64,000 nt of DNA from an uncultured Oscillospiraceae bacterium (GTDB taxonomy: Bacteria > Bacillota > Clostridia > Oscillospirales > Oscillospiraceae): NCBI GenBank assembly GCA_934565795.1, contig CAKTIM010000009.1, forward strand, positions 11,232 through 75,231, in the 5' to 3' direction. Made by a program: the position numbers and the translations under genes. Below are positions 25,067 to 32,557 of this stretch, piece by piece; within the stretch, counting starts at the first letter, position 1; every line of letters begins with the position of its first letter. The notes below the pieces were generated by a model, which had not been told where the DNA came from, did not search any database, and was given only the letters and a program-made list of their open reading frames with translations.

Positions 25067-25774
25067 TCAGGATTTTCCATCCTCCAGCCTGGCGATTTCC
25101 TCCTCGGTCAGCGCCCGGACGCTGCCGCGGGGCAGGCCATCCAGGGAGAGTCCTCCCTCCCGGCGGCGCTCCAGATAGGTCACCGTCATGCCACGGGACG
25201 CCATCATCCGGCGCACCTGGTGGTACTTTCCCTCGCACACCGTTATCATGCTCTCCCCCGCCCCCAGCGGCTCCAGAATGGCGCTGCGGCATACCGTGCC
25301 GTCGGCCAGGGTCAGCCCGGCGGCAAAGGCCGCCACATCCTGCTGGGAGGCAGTGCCCTCATGGCGGGCATAGTAGACCTTGGGCACCTCCTTTTTGGGG
25401 GAGATCAGGCGGTGAAGCAGCTCGCCGTCGTTGGTAAACAGCAGCAGGCCCTCGGTGGCCTTGTCCAGGCGGCCCACCGGCTTCAGCTCCAGGTGGCGCA
25501 GCTGCGCCGGGAGCAGTTCCATCACCGTTTTCTCCCTGGCATCCTCGGAGGCAGTCACATAGCCCTCCGGCTTGTTCATCATAAGCACCGCCCGGTATTT
25601 CCCGGCCAGGCGGGTTCCATCCAGGGTGATCTCCTGCCGAGCGGGGTCTATTTTACGGCTGCCGTCCTTTTCCGGCGCGCCGTCCACCTGCACCCTGCCA
25701 GATTTCAGAAGCAGCTTCACCTGACTGCGGGTACCCGCGCCGCTGCTGCAAAGGAATTTGTCCAAACGCTCCAT
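25067..25774 (-). CDS. rsuA: 16S rRNA pseudouridine synthase, RsuA family
   Basis: 235 residues: an N-terminal S4 RNA-binding domain (MERLDKFLCSSGAGTRSQVK) and a pseudouridine synthase domain with VGRLDKATEGLLLFTNDGE, containing the catalytic Asp. A third motif is KYHQVRRMMASRG. The family makes pseudouridine 516 in 16S rRNA (RsuA) or related sites (RluB/E/F). Start ATG 25774 has GGAGAGAGC. It diverges from the DUF4830 gene with a 70-bp gap. Confidence 0.93.
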   Translation of the reverse strand: MERLDKFLCSSGAGTRSQVKLLLKSGRVQVDGAPEKDGSRKIDPARQEITLDGTRLAGKYRAVLMMNKPEGYVTASEDAREKTVMELLPAQLRHLELKPVGRLDKATEGLLLFTNDGELLHRLISPKKEVPKVYYARHEGTASQQDVAAFAAGLTLADGTVCRSAILEPLGAGESMITVCEGKYHQVRRMMASRGMTVTYLERRREGGLSLDGLPRGSVRALTEEEIARLEDGKS

Positions 25775-25844
25775 GCTCTCTCCGTTCTATTCCCCCCGAC
25801 CGGGACATAAGGTAAAGCAACCGAACTTACAGGAGGGAATTGTT

Positions 25845-26390
25845 ATGATGATCCTGACCGCAAAGGTCGATTTCAAAAAAGTCATGCTGGTGCTGCTCAT
25901 TCTGGCCGCCGTGCTGCTGGGCGTGATCCTGATCTTCGGCGGACGCGACGAGAGCACCGCCCAGACCTCCGCCGTCACCGCCAACGATGACCGGGTAAAG
26001 TTCCTGGAGGAATTCGGCTGGGAGGTCACCCCCGCGCCCAAGGAATCCACCCAGGTACGCATCCCCCAGGAGGAGGGGGAAATGTTCCGCCGCTACAACG
26101 CCCTGCAAAAGGGACAGGGGTACGACCTGAGCAAGCTTGCCGGGAAAAAGGTAATGCGCTATGTCTATGAGATCACCAATTTCCCCGGTGCGCAGGGGCC
26201 GGTATATGCCACCGTGCTGGTGTATAAGGGCAAGGTGGTCGGCGGCGATGTGACGGATACCTCCGCCAAGGGAAAAATCCGCGGCTTCCAGATGCCCCCC
26301 GCCGCGGCAGCGCCCACGACCCCCACGACGCCAACAACGCCGACAGCGCCCACGGAAACCCAGCCCACCCAGGCGGCCGCGCAGGAATAG
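25845..26390 (+). CDS. DUF4830 domain-containing membrane-anchored protein
   Basis: 181 residues. One N-terminal membrane segment (about residues 12-31, VMLVLLILAAVLLGVILIFG) without a lipobox is followed by an extracytoplasmic region containing FLEEFGWEVTPAPKE and YDLSKLAGKKVMRYVYEI, the pattern of DUF4830 proteins of Clostridia. The C-terminus is a low-complexity tail of PTTPTTPT repeats. ATG 25845 has AGGAGGG 7 nt upstream; a longer in-frame extension lacks a ribosome site. Function is unknown. It lies between rsuA and the FMN riboswitch, which may be only positional. Confidence 0.82.
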   Translation: MMILTAKVDFKKVMLVLLILAAVLLGVILIFGGRDESTAQTSAVTANDDRVKFLEEFGWEVTPAPKESTQVRIPQEEGEMFRRYNALQKGQGYDLSKLAGKKVMRYVYEITNFPGAQGPVYATVLVYKGKVVGGDVTDTSAKGKIRGFQMPPAAAAPTTPTTPTTPTAPTETQPTQAAAQE

Positions 26391-26410
26391 TCTATCACAC
26401 AATTCCGCTC

Positions 26411-26439
26411 TTGACAAGCGGCGCGGCCTGTGCTATGGT
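26411..26439 (+). promoter_or_regulatory. Promoter of the FMN riboswitch-ribU unit
   Basis: Perfect TTGACA (26411-26416), 17-bp spacer, TATGGT (26434-26439). The riboswitch begins about 12 nt after the expected transcript start. Confidence 0.8.
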
Positions 26440-26454
26440 TGGGGCAGCTGAACA

Positions 26455-26567
26455 GTATCTTCAGGGCGGGGTGAAATTCCCCACCGGCGGTGACAGTCCG
26501 CGAGCGCCTCGGCGTTGAATCGGTGAAACTCCGATACCGACAGTACAGTCTGGATGGAAGAAGATGC
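26455..26567 (+). ncRNA. FMN riboswitch (RFN element)
   Basis: The conserved RFN segments occur in order: ATCTTCAGGGCGGGGTGAAA, TTCCCCACCGGCGGT, AGTCCGCGAGC, GGTGAAACTCCGATACCGAC, AGTACAGTCTGGATGGAAGA. The P1 helix pairs ATCTTC with GAAGAT. Binding FMN is known to favour a downstream terminator, which is present at 26592. It should switch off riboflavin uptake when FMN is plentiful. Confidence 0.97.
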
Positions 26568-26591
26568 GCAATATACTTGCGTTTATTTTCG

Positions 26592-26625
26592 CCCCCTGAG
26601 TGTATGCTCAGGGGGTATTTTTTTT
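26592..26625 (+). terminator. Riboswitch-controlled terminator before ribU
   Basis: CCCCCTGAG and CTCAGGGGG form a 9-bp stem with a 6-nt loop, followed by TATTTTTTTT. It lies 25 nt after the FMN riboswitch and 18 nt before ribU, so control is by transcription termination. Confidence 0.93.
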
Positions 26626-26642
26626 GCGAGGTGCAGAAAAAT

Positions 26643-27362
26643 ATGAACTCGATTTTACAGGATGTATCCAACAATCTCAGCTTTGTGCTGATCTGCGTCG
26701 CCATCATCGCCGCCATCGGCATTGCCGCCCGGCTGATCGAGCGGGCGCTGCCCCAGCTCCGGCAGGTCACCCCCGCCCGGCGGGTGAGCATCATCGGCAT
26801 CTGCGCGGCGCTGGCTGCGGTGCTGCACATGCTGGACTTTCCCCTGCCCTTCCTGGCTCCCACCTTCTATAAGCTGGACTTCTCCGAGGTGCCGGTGCTG
26901 CTGGCGGGCTTCTTCCTTGGGCCAAGCGCCACGGTGGCCTGCGAGGGGATCAAGATTCTATTGAAGCTGCTGCTGAAGGGCACCTCCACCGCCTTTGTGG
27001 GCGATTTCGCAAACTTTGTCGTGGGCTGCTGCTTCGTGCTGCCCGCCACCGTCATCTACCACGTCCGCAAGACGAAAAGAAGCGCCATTGTAGGCCTGAC
27101 CGTGGGCACCGTAAGCATGGCAATCCTGGGCAGCGCCTTCAACGCGGTGTACCTGCTGCCCAAATTCTCAGAGCTATTCCACATGAGCCTGGACAGCATC
27201 ATTGCCATGGGCACCAGCATTTTCCCCGGCGTGAACAGCATAAGCACCTTCGTCTTCTTCTGCGTTGCCCCCCTGAACGTGATAAAGGGCGCGCTGGTCT
27301 CCGTACTGACCATGCTGCTGTACAAGCACGTGGCCGCCCCGCTGTTCAATATCAGAAAGTAA
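26643..27362 (+). CDS. ribU: Riboflavin transporter RibU, ECF substrate-binding (S) component
   Basis: 239 residues with about six membrane helices. Conserved parts include RVSIIGICAALAAVLHMLDF, APTFYKLDFSEVPVLLAGFF (typical of RibU), and GCCFVLPATVIY. As an ECF S component it needs the general EcfAA'T module, which is not in this window. The FMN riboswitch in front of it makes riboflavin the very likely substrate. ATG 26643 follows GAGGTG. The N-terminus has an extra ~45 residues with one more hydrophobic segment compared with the shortest RibU proteins. Confidence 0.93.
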   Translation: MNSILQDVSNNLSFVLICVAIIAAIGIAARLIERALPQLRQVTPARRVSIIGICAALAAVLHMLDFPLPFLAPTFYKLDFSEVPVLLAGFFLGPSATVACEGIKILLKLLLKGTSTAFVGDFANFVVGCCFVLPATVIYHVRKTKRSAIVGLTVGTVSMAILGSAFNAVYLLPKFSELFHMSLDSIIAMGTSIFPGVNSISTFVFFCVAPLNVIKGALVSVLTMLLYKHVAAPLFNIRK

Positions 27363-27399
27363 GGTTGTCACCCTAACGCAAATAAATAGCACCCCACCC

Positions 27400-27582
27400 G
27401 TAGGGGCGGATACCAGCCGCCCGCAACGTCGCGGAATTGAGCTGTCAGTTGAATGGACATTACCAAAAACTTCTGAGTTCGTAGGGGGCGGCAATTTGTC
27501 GCCCCGCTGTGTACCGGGATTGAGCGGTTCGGCTGTACAGTTCACGTTCGTTGGCTTTCGGGCGGCTGGTATCCGCCCCTAC
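27400..27582 (+). repeat. R1 repeat, copy a (183 bp with terminal inverted repeats)
   Basis: It begins GTAGGGGCGGATACCAGCC and ends with the reverse complement of that (GGCTGGTATCCGCCCCTAC), about 24 bp of perfect inverted ends. Interior marks: GGAATTGAGCTGTCAGTTGA, GGCGGCAATTTGTCGCC, GTACCGGGATTGAGCGGTTC. It is about 95% identical by eye to the reverse complement of 29695-29877, on the other side of the secreted-protein gene. Confidence 0.85.
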
Positions 27583-27837
27583 GCACTCAGAGTGTTTAAC
27601 CGTCTACTTTCTTAACCTAATCTCTCTCGAAACCGTTACCTGAGTGCCCTCTTCAGTCGCTGCGGCGACAGCTAATTAATTATTGTATCATTGCCACTGG
27701 CAATGATTGTAATTAAAGATTCGCTGCGCTCTGCAACACCCCACAGGGAAGCTTGGGGATGTACCCTTTCGGTTATACGTTTTTCTTTACCGCTCAAAAA
27801 CCGCAAAGTTGAGGGGCGGCAGGTTGCCGCCCCCTAC
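27583..27837 (-). repeat. R2 repeat, reverse copy, containing nested 67-bp palindromic element (27674-27740)
   Basis: Same sequence as 50434-50689, 56203-56457 and 59045-59237 but on the opposite strand. It ends with the perfect hairpin GGGGCGGCA/TGCCGCCCC. At 27674-27740 it holds the palindromic insert centred on CATTGCCACTGGCAATG that is missing from the copy at 59045. The block lies directly beside R1 copy a and reaches almost to the stop of the next gene. Confidence 0.8.
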
Positions 27838-27849
27838 GGGTTGGTGTAT

Positions 27850-29352
27850 TTAGGTCTCCGGGGTCAGGTGGAGGGTCATGGCGAGGGTCTCCCGGTCGGT
27901 GAAGTCCAGGGTGAAGGTTGCCGTTTTGCCTGCTATGGTATAATCCAGCGCCTGCTCGGTGCCATCGGCGTTGAGGATAGTCAGAGCCATCCCCTCCAGG
28001 TGTTCGGCGGGGAGGGTGAACTGGACAATGCCGGTAGGCTGCGTCAGCTGGCCGCTGATTTCAAAGGCGGCGGTGAGGATAAGTTCGCCGTTTTCCAGGG
28101 TGCCCAGGCGCAGGACTTGCTCTCCGGCGGGGAGCCAGCGGGTGATAGGCTGGGCGGTGGTCTGGTCGATCAGCTTCAGCTGTGCGCCGTCGCTGACCTC
28201 GCCGCACACGGGGCAGAGGGTGAATTCATAGGCATCCGCGCCCTCGGTGGGCAAAGTGTAATCCAGGGCGGCGCAGGTCGTGGCGGCACGGTGGCCGCAG
28301 CCGCGCTTGCAGGAGGCCAGGTGGGTGTGGCTGCCGTTGGGCGTCCACTCGCCGTACCAGTGGCTCAAAGTGGGCAGTTTCTTAATAGTGGTGTAGCCGC
28401 AGCCCTCGCGCTGGCAGGCTTTGTAGGCATACCAGCCGATCTCTGTGCAGGTGGGCGCTTTCGCGGCATGGTCTGCCAGGTCGTGGTTGTCGGGATTCCG
28501 ATCGCCCCGCGTGACGGCCACCTGATAGTCGCAGTCGGTGCATATCATGTCGTATACTTTCGGAGAAACGCAGGTGGCCTCGGACTTCGGATACTCTGAG
28601 AAATTATGGGAACTCTTGTTCTGTACGTTATCGCAATAGATGCATTTCTGCCAGTGCTTATTTTCATCAAACGAGAAGGCACCGTAGGAGTGGTCTCCAT
28701 AGTAGAACACGCTGCAATACCAGCACCTGCCTTCCTGACTGCAGGTTGCGTTGCTGTCGCCGGAGTGGGCGGCTGTCTGAACACGAGCTTTGCAGCAGTT
28801 ATACTCTTTCCAATGAGCGCTGTTATCTGCGTGCCAATCCGCCCCGGCCGTGCCGGTGTGGTTGGCAGGGTTTGTCTCGCCGTACTCCACGCCGCAAGTC
28901 TCGCAGGCTGCCCTATTGGTACAGGTGGCCGTGCCGCCCGTGTGTTCGGCGTATCCACCTTTTCCACTATTATCCGTCACAGGACAGTTTGAGTTCTCGC
29001 ACTCGTGCCAATGGTGAGTGGCGTCGCTCGTCCAAGTATCGCCCCAACGGTGTCCGGGCGCTTCGTGTGGCTTGATCTTTGTTTTTCCGCAATCTTCGCA
29101 GGTGAAGATTGTCCTGCCACCATCTGTGCAATTGGTCGGAGAAAATATGATGCCGCCGTCCCAATGATGGGGGACACCCGGCGTTTTGTTCCCGCAAATG
29201 GAACATTCGTGCCAATGGACGTCGTTATCTGACTTCCATTCCCATTCATGGGAGCAACCGCCGCTGTCTGTGGCAAAGACTGTGGTTGACAGAATGCCGA
29301 TTGCAAGACCGGCTGCGGCAAGCATGGATAGAATTCGGTTCCGTGTTCTCAT
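27850..29352 (-). CDS. Secreted Cys/His-rich repeat protein
   Basis: 500 residues. Signal peptide MRTRNRILSMLAAAGLAIG to about TTVFA. The mature part (about 25-390) is a series of irregular modules with paired CxxC or CxxxC, frequent HxW/HWHEC and GGYAEH-like pieces (for example VHWHECSICGN, THHWHECENSNC, EGRCWYC, CPVCGEVSDG). The last ~100 residues lack Cys and look like a beta domain. No LPXTG, SLH or membrane anchor is seen. ATG 29352 follows AGGAGG; an ATG 24 bp upstream has no ribosome site. Function unknown. Modules resemble those in the C-terminal half of the protein at 56902. Confidence 0.75.
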   Translation of the reverse strand: MRTRNRILSMLAAAGLAIGILSTTVFATDSGGCSHEWEWKSDNDVHWHECSICGNKTPGVPHHWDGGIIFSPTNCTDGGRTIFTCEDCGKTKIKPHEAPGHRWGDTWTSDATHHWHECENSNCPVTDNSGKGGYAEHTGGTATCTNRAACETCGVEYGETNPANHTGTAGADWHADNSAHWKEYNCCKARVQTAAHSGDSNATCSQEGRCWYCSVFYYGDHSYGAFSFDENKHWQKCIYCDNVQNKSSHNFSEYPKSEATCVSPKVYDMICTDCDYQVAVTRGDRNPDNHDLADHAAKAPTCTEIGWYAYKACQREGCGYTTIKKLPTLSHWYGEWTPNGSHTHLASCKRGCGHRAATTCAALDYTLPTEGADAYEFTLCPVCGEVSDGAQLKLIDQTTAQPITRWLPAGEQVLRLGTLENGELILTAAFEISGQLTQPTGIVQFTLPAEHLEGMALTILNADGTEQALDYTIAGKTATFTLDFTDRETLAMTLHLTPET

Positions 29353-29481
29353 CGCTTCATCCTCCTGTTCGCTCATAAAAAATTGCGGCTGGTTTCATCT
29401 GACAATATCATTCCCGTCCCGGGCGCGCCGCCAGCAGGAGAAGCGCCCACCCCCGGCAGCACAGCTGCCCGGCCGGTTTCA

Positions 29482-29497
29482 TTGATATACATATCAA
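29482..29497. promoter_or_regulatory. Perfect dyad upstream of the secreted-protein gene, possible operator
   Basis: TTGATAT-AC-ATATCAA, 7-bp arms with a 2-bp centre, 130 bp before the start of the 27850-29352 gene in a stretch with no other feature. Such a dyad is typical of a repressor site, but no cognate regulator is known and no confident promoter boxes flank it. Confidence 0.35.
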
Positions 29498-29618
29498 CCA
29501 TACAGTATTGCAGCCCCGAAATCAAGAGGTTTGGGAAATATTCTTTGAGTGAAAACGCAACAGTAGAAAGATTTGTAAATCCCTCAGTAAGAGCAAATGG
29601 GTCAAGACATCCTGAACC

Positions 29619-29648
29619 CGTAGGGGTCGGCAATTTGCCGACCCTCAA
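29619..29648 (+). repeat. R2 left-end fragment (hairpin)
   Basis: GTAGGGGTCGGCAATTTGCCGACCC forms a perfect hairpin with 9-bp arms, described by its parts GGGTCGGCA and TGCCGACCC. Only the first ~30 bp of R2 are recognisable; R1 copy b starts 47 bp later. Confidence 0.6.
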
Positions 29649-29694
29649 TGTTGCCATTTCGATAGTAGTTCGTTGAATGGCAAGCACCCAATTC

Positions 29695-29877
29695 GTAGGG
29701 GCGGATACCAGCCGCCCGAAAGGCAACGAACGTGAGCTGTACAGACGAACCGCTCAATCCCGGTACCCGGCGGGGCGACAAATTGCCGCCCCCTACGAAC
29801 TCAGAAGCTTTTGGTAATGTCCATTCAACTGACAGCTCAATTCCGCGACGTTGCGGGCGGCTGGTATCCGCCCCTAC
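29695..29877 (+). repeat. R1 repeat, copy b
   Basis: 183 bp with the same inverted ends as copy a, in opposite internal orientation (AACCGCTCAATCCCGGTACC before CAACTGACAGCTCAATTCCG). Together with copy a it brackets the secreted-protein gene as a pair of long inverted repeats about 2.1 kb apart. Confidence 0.85.
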
Positions 29878-29938
29878 GGATGGGCGCTTGCCATTCAACG
29901 TTTCGCTCTGTGAAATGGCAGGCGGTTTGTATTTGATG

Positions 29939-29978
29939 AAAAAAGGTGGGAGGAATCACCCCTTGGGGCGATTCCTCC
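29939..29978 (-). terminator. Terminator of the permuted GH3 gene
   Basis: On the minus strand GGAGGAATCGCCCC pairs with GGGGTGATTCCTCC (14 bp with one wobble, 2-nt loop), then CACCTTTTTT. It lies 12 nt after the stop. Confidence 0.85.
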
Positions 29979-29990
29979 GCTTTCTATTTG

Positions 29991-32411
29991 TTATTCCATT
30001 TTCAGGATCAGTTCCAGTATCCTCTTGGCGCAGTCTCTTACCTGCTGTTTGGAAACCCGGCCATCGGCGACGGCTTGCAGGACGGTTTCGGGGTAGCCGC
30101 AGGCCATTTTCAGGTCGTTGCCGGCGGCAACCTCCCGCCAGTGCTCGCCGCGCGTCCACCAGTCAGTGGTGACGATGCCGTTAAAGCCCCATTCGCCCCG
30201 CAGGATATCGGTGAGCAGCTCATGGCACTCGGAGGTCTGCTGGCCGTTGATCTTGTTGTAGCTGGACATGATCATCCAGGGGTCGGCCTCCTTCACCGCG
30301 ATCTCGAAGCCCTTCAGGTAAATCTCCCGGGCGGCCCGCTCGGAGACCATGGAGTCGCTGCTCTTGCGGTTGGTCTCCTTGTTATTGAAGGCGAAGTGCT
30401 TGGGGGTCGCCGCCACGTGCTGCGACTGGATGCCCTGGATCATGGAGGCGGCCATGGTGCCCGCTACCAGCGGGTCCTCGGAATAATACTCAAAGTTACG
30501 GCCGCACAGGGGGCTGCGGTGGATGTTCATCGCCGGGGTCAGCCAGCTGCCCAGGTTGTTTTCCTTCAGCTCCTTTGCGCCTGCTACGCCGATCTGCTCC
30601 ACCAGCGCCCGGTTCCAGGTGCTGGCCAGCATGGTAGCGGTGGGCCAGGCGGTGGTGTAGACCTCCAGCTGAGGCTGAATGCGCACACCGGCAGGGCCGT
30701 CGGCGGTCATTACATTGGGGATGCCCCGATCCCGGTTGTTGCCGATGCCGAAGGTATTGGCGACGCCGGTGTTGGGCTGGCCGCCCAGGAGCCACACCTG
30801 CTCCTCCAGGCTCAGCGCGTCCAGGAATTCATCCAGGGTCACCTTGCCGCAGGCCACATCCTCCAGCTGGATCCCCTTATCCACGCCCCAGAGCTTGCTC
30901 CGCTTTTCCGGGCGAACCTCCGGGGTGACGCCCTCCAAGTCCTCATACTGGGCCTCGGTAAAGGGGCGGGTGATCTGCTCGTATTCGCCCAGCTCCAGCG
31001 GCTCGAAGGAGCCGTCGGAAAGCATTCTCTTTTCCAGCTTGCGGGGCTTCAGGTGCTCGTGCAGCTGCTCGACCACCACATCCTCCTCCAGGCCATAGGA
31101 CAGAACCTGGCGCACCTGGCGCACGTCGGTGCCGATGTAAATATGATAGTCACCCTGCTCCAGCACCCAGGCGGACTTGCAGACCTTGCCCAGGTCATCG
31201 TAGGAGGCCATATCGCCTACGGGCATGGTCAGGGTGAGCACCTCCTGCTGGCCGGGGGCAAGGAGCCGGGTCTTGGCGTAGGCACCCAGCTCCAGCGCGG
31301 GCTTGCCCAGCTTGCCCTGGGGGGCGGAGAAATAGAGCTGGAGCACCTGCTTGCCGGGGCGTGAGCCGGTATTGCGCACGGCCACGGTGCACACCACCAT
31401 ATCCTCGGCCACGGCGCAGCTTAGCGCCTCCCACTGGAAGGTGGTGTAGGACAGGCCGAAGCCAAAGGGATAGTTCACCCTGTCACGGGCAGCGGGCAGC
31501 GTCTCGAAATAGCGGTAGCCCACATAGATATCCTCGTAATACTTTACATAGTCGGCCGATTCGTGGAACGAGCCGGTGAAGGGATAGTCGGTCAAGTCCC
31601 TGGCATAGGTATCCACCAGGCGGCCGCTGGGGTTCACGTCGCCCACCAGCACGTCGGCGGCGGCCAAAGCGCCCTCCATACCGCCCTGGCCGATCATCAC
31701 GGCGGCCTCAATGCCGTCGTCATCGTGGAACCAGCAGGTATCCACCATGCCGCCCACATTCAGCGTGACGATCACGTGGGCAAAACGGGCCTTGGCCTGG
31801 CGCACCAGCTCCCGCTCCTCATCGGACAGGTAGAAGTCGCCATGCTGGAAGATTTCCTTTCCTGCCTCCCGGCGATTGTCCTCCTCGGCCCAGAAGCTCT
31901 TGACGTCTGCCTCGCTGCCCGCGATCTCGCAGGAGCGATCCCAGCCCTCGCCGGAGAAGCGGCAGATGGCCACGATGGCGGTATCGGAGAATTCGGCGCA
32001 TTTTTTCAGCTGCTCGGCGCTGAGGGCCGGCTCCTTGGTCATGCCCGGCTCTCTGCCCATGGCCGTCTGGGCGGCCAGGTCGGAGGCGTAGAAGTCGTGC
32101 AGACCGTCATATAGGGTGATCTTCCCCTCCGCCTGCTTGATCTTCAGCCCCTGAAACAGTGTGCGGATGTAGGCAACGGACACCTCGCCGCTGCCGCCGC
32201 CGCCCTTGATATATTCCTCGCCTGCTTTGCCCAGCAGAACCACCCGTTTGCCCGGAGCAAGGGGGAGCGCCTGGTTTTCATTTTTCAGCAGGACAATACC
32301 CTCTGCCGCTGCCTGGCGGGAAAGCTCGATATGCTCCCGGCTGCCGGAAACCATCATGCCGCCCGTCCCCAGTCCCTTACAGGGCTGGTATAAATGTCTA
32401 AGCCATTTCAT
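29991..32411 (-). CDS. Glycoside hydrolase family 3 enzyme with permuted domain order (beta-glucosidase-like)
   Basis: 806 residues. The domain order is reversed compared with most GH3: first the alpha/beta sandwich domain (SRQAAAEGIVLLKNENQALP to about 300), then a fibronectin-III-like domain (FGFGLSYTTFQWE on), and last the TIM-barrel (about 500-806) with ADGPAGVRIQP, LTPAMNIHRSPLCGRNFEYY, ATPKHFAFNNKE and the nucleophile Asp in GIVTTDWW. The same permutation is known from Butyrivibrio and Ruminococcus beta-glucosidases. No signal peptide, so it should act on imported oligosaccharides. Exact sugar is unknown. A good promoter with four spaced boxes lies upstream. Confidence 0.92.
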   Translation of the reverse strand: MKWLRHLYQPCKGLGTGGMMVSGSREHIELSRQAAAEGIVLLKNENQALPLAPGKRVVLLGKAGEEYIKGGGGSGEVSVAYIRTLFQGLKIKQAEGKITLYDGLHDFYASDLAAQTAMGREPGMTKEPALSAEQLKKCAEFSDTAIVAICRFSGEGWDRSCEIAGSEADVKSFWAEEDNRREAGKEIFQHGDFYLSDEERELVRQAKARFAHVIVTLNVGGMVDTCWFHDDDGIEAAVMIGQGGMEGALAAADVLVGDVNPSGRLVDTYARDLTDYPFTGSFHESADYVKYYEDIYVGYRYFETLPAARDRVNYPFGFGLSYTTFQWEALSCAVAEDMVVCTVAVRNTGSRPGKQVLQLYFSAPQGKLGKPALELGAYAKTRLLAPGQQEVLTLTMPVGDMASYDDLGKVCKSAWVLEQGDYHIYIGTDVRQVRQVLSYGLEEDVVVEQLHEHLKPRKLEKRMLSDGSFEPLELGEYEQITRPFTEAQYEDLEGVTPEVRPEKRSKLWGVDKGIQLEDVACGKVTLDEFLDALSLEEQVWLLGGQPNTGVANTFGIGNNRDRGIPNVMTADGPAGVRIQPQLEVYTTAWPTATMLASTWNRALVEQIGVAGAKELKENNLGSWLTPAMNIHRSPLCGRNFEYYSEDPLVAGTMAASMIQGIQSQHVAATPKHFAFNNKETNRKSSDSMVSERAAREIYLKGFEIAVKEADPWMIMSSYNKINGQQTSECHELLTDILRGEWGFNGIVTTDWWTRGEHWREVAAGNDLKMACGYPETVLQAVADGRVSKQQVRDCAKRILELILKME

Positions 32412-32463
32412 CTCGTTTCCTCCTTTGTTTTACAGCGCATGCTGTGTCTGATCCTCGGATTTG

Positions 32464-32491
32464 ATTATATCAGATGGATGGGAATTGTCAA
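32464..32491 (-). promoter_or_regulatory. Promoter of the permuted GH3 gene
   Basis: Minus strand perfect TTGACA (32486-32491) and TATAAT (32464-32469), 16-bp spacer, 50 bp before the start. The -35 box is also the first of four identical boxes spaced 21 bp. Confidence 0.8.
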
Positions 32492-32554
32492 TATATGGCA
32501 AGGAAATGTCAAGATAGGAAAGAAAAATGTCAATATGCACAAACCGCATGTCAA
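32486..32554. repeat. Four TGTCAA boxes at exact 21-bp spacing upstream of the GH3 gene
   Basis: TGTCAA (TTGACA on the minus strand) occurs at 32486, 32507, 32528 and 32549, always 21 bp apart, preceded by AT or TT and usually followed by nAT. 21 bp is two helical turns, so all boxes face the same side of the DNA. The first is the -35 box of the GH3 promoter. The last ends 3 bp before the stop codon of the next gene. Confidence 0.8.
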
Positions 32555-32557
32555 AAT

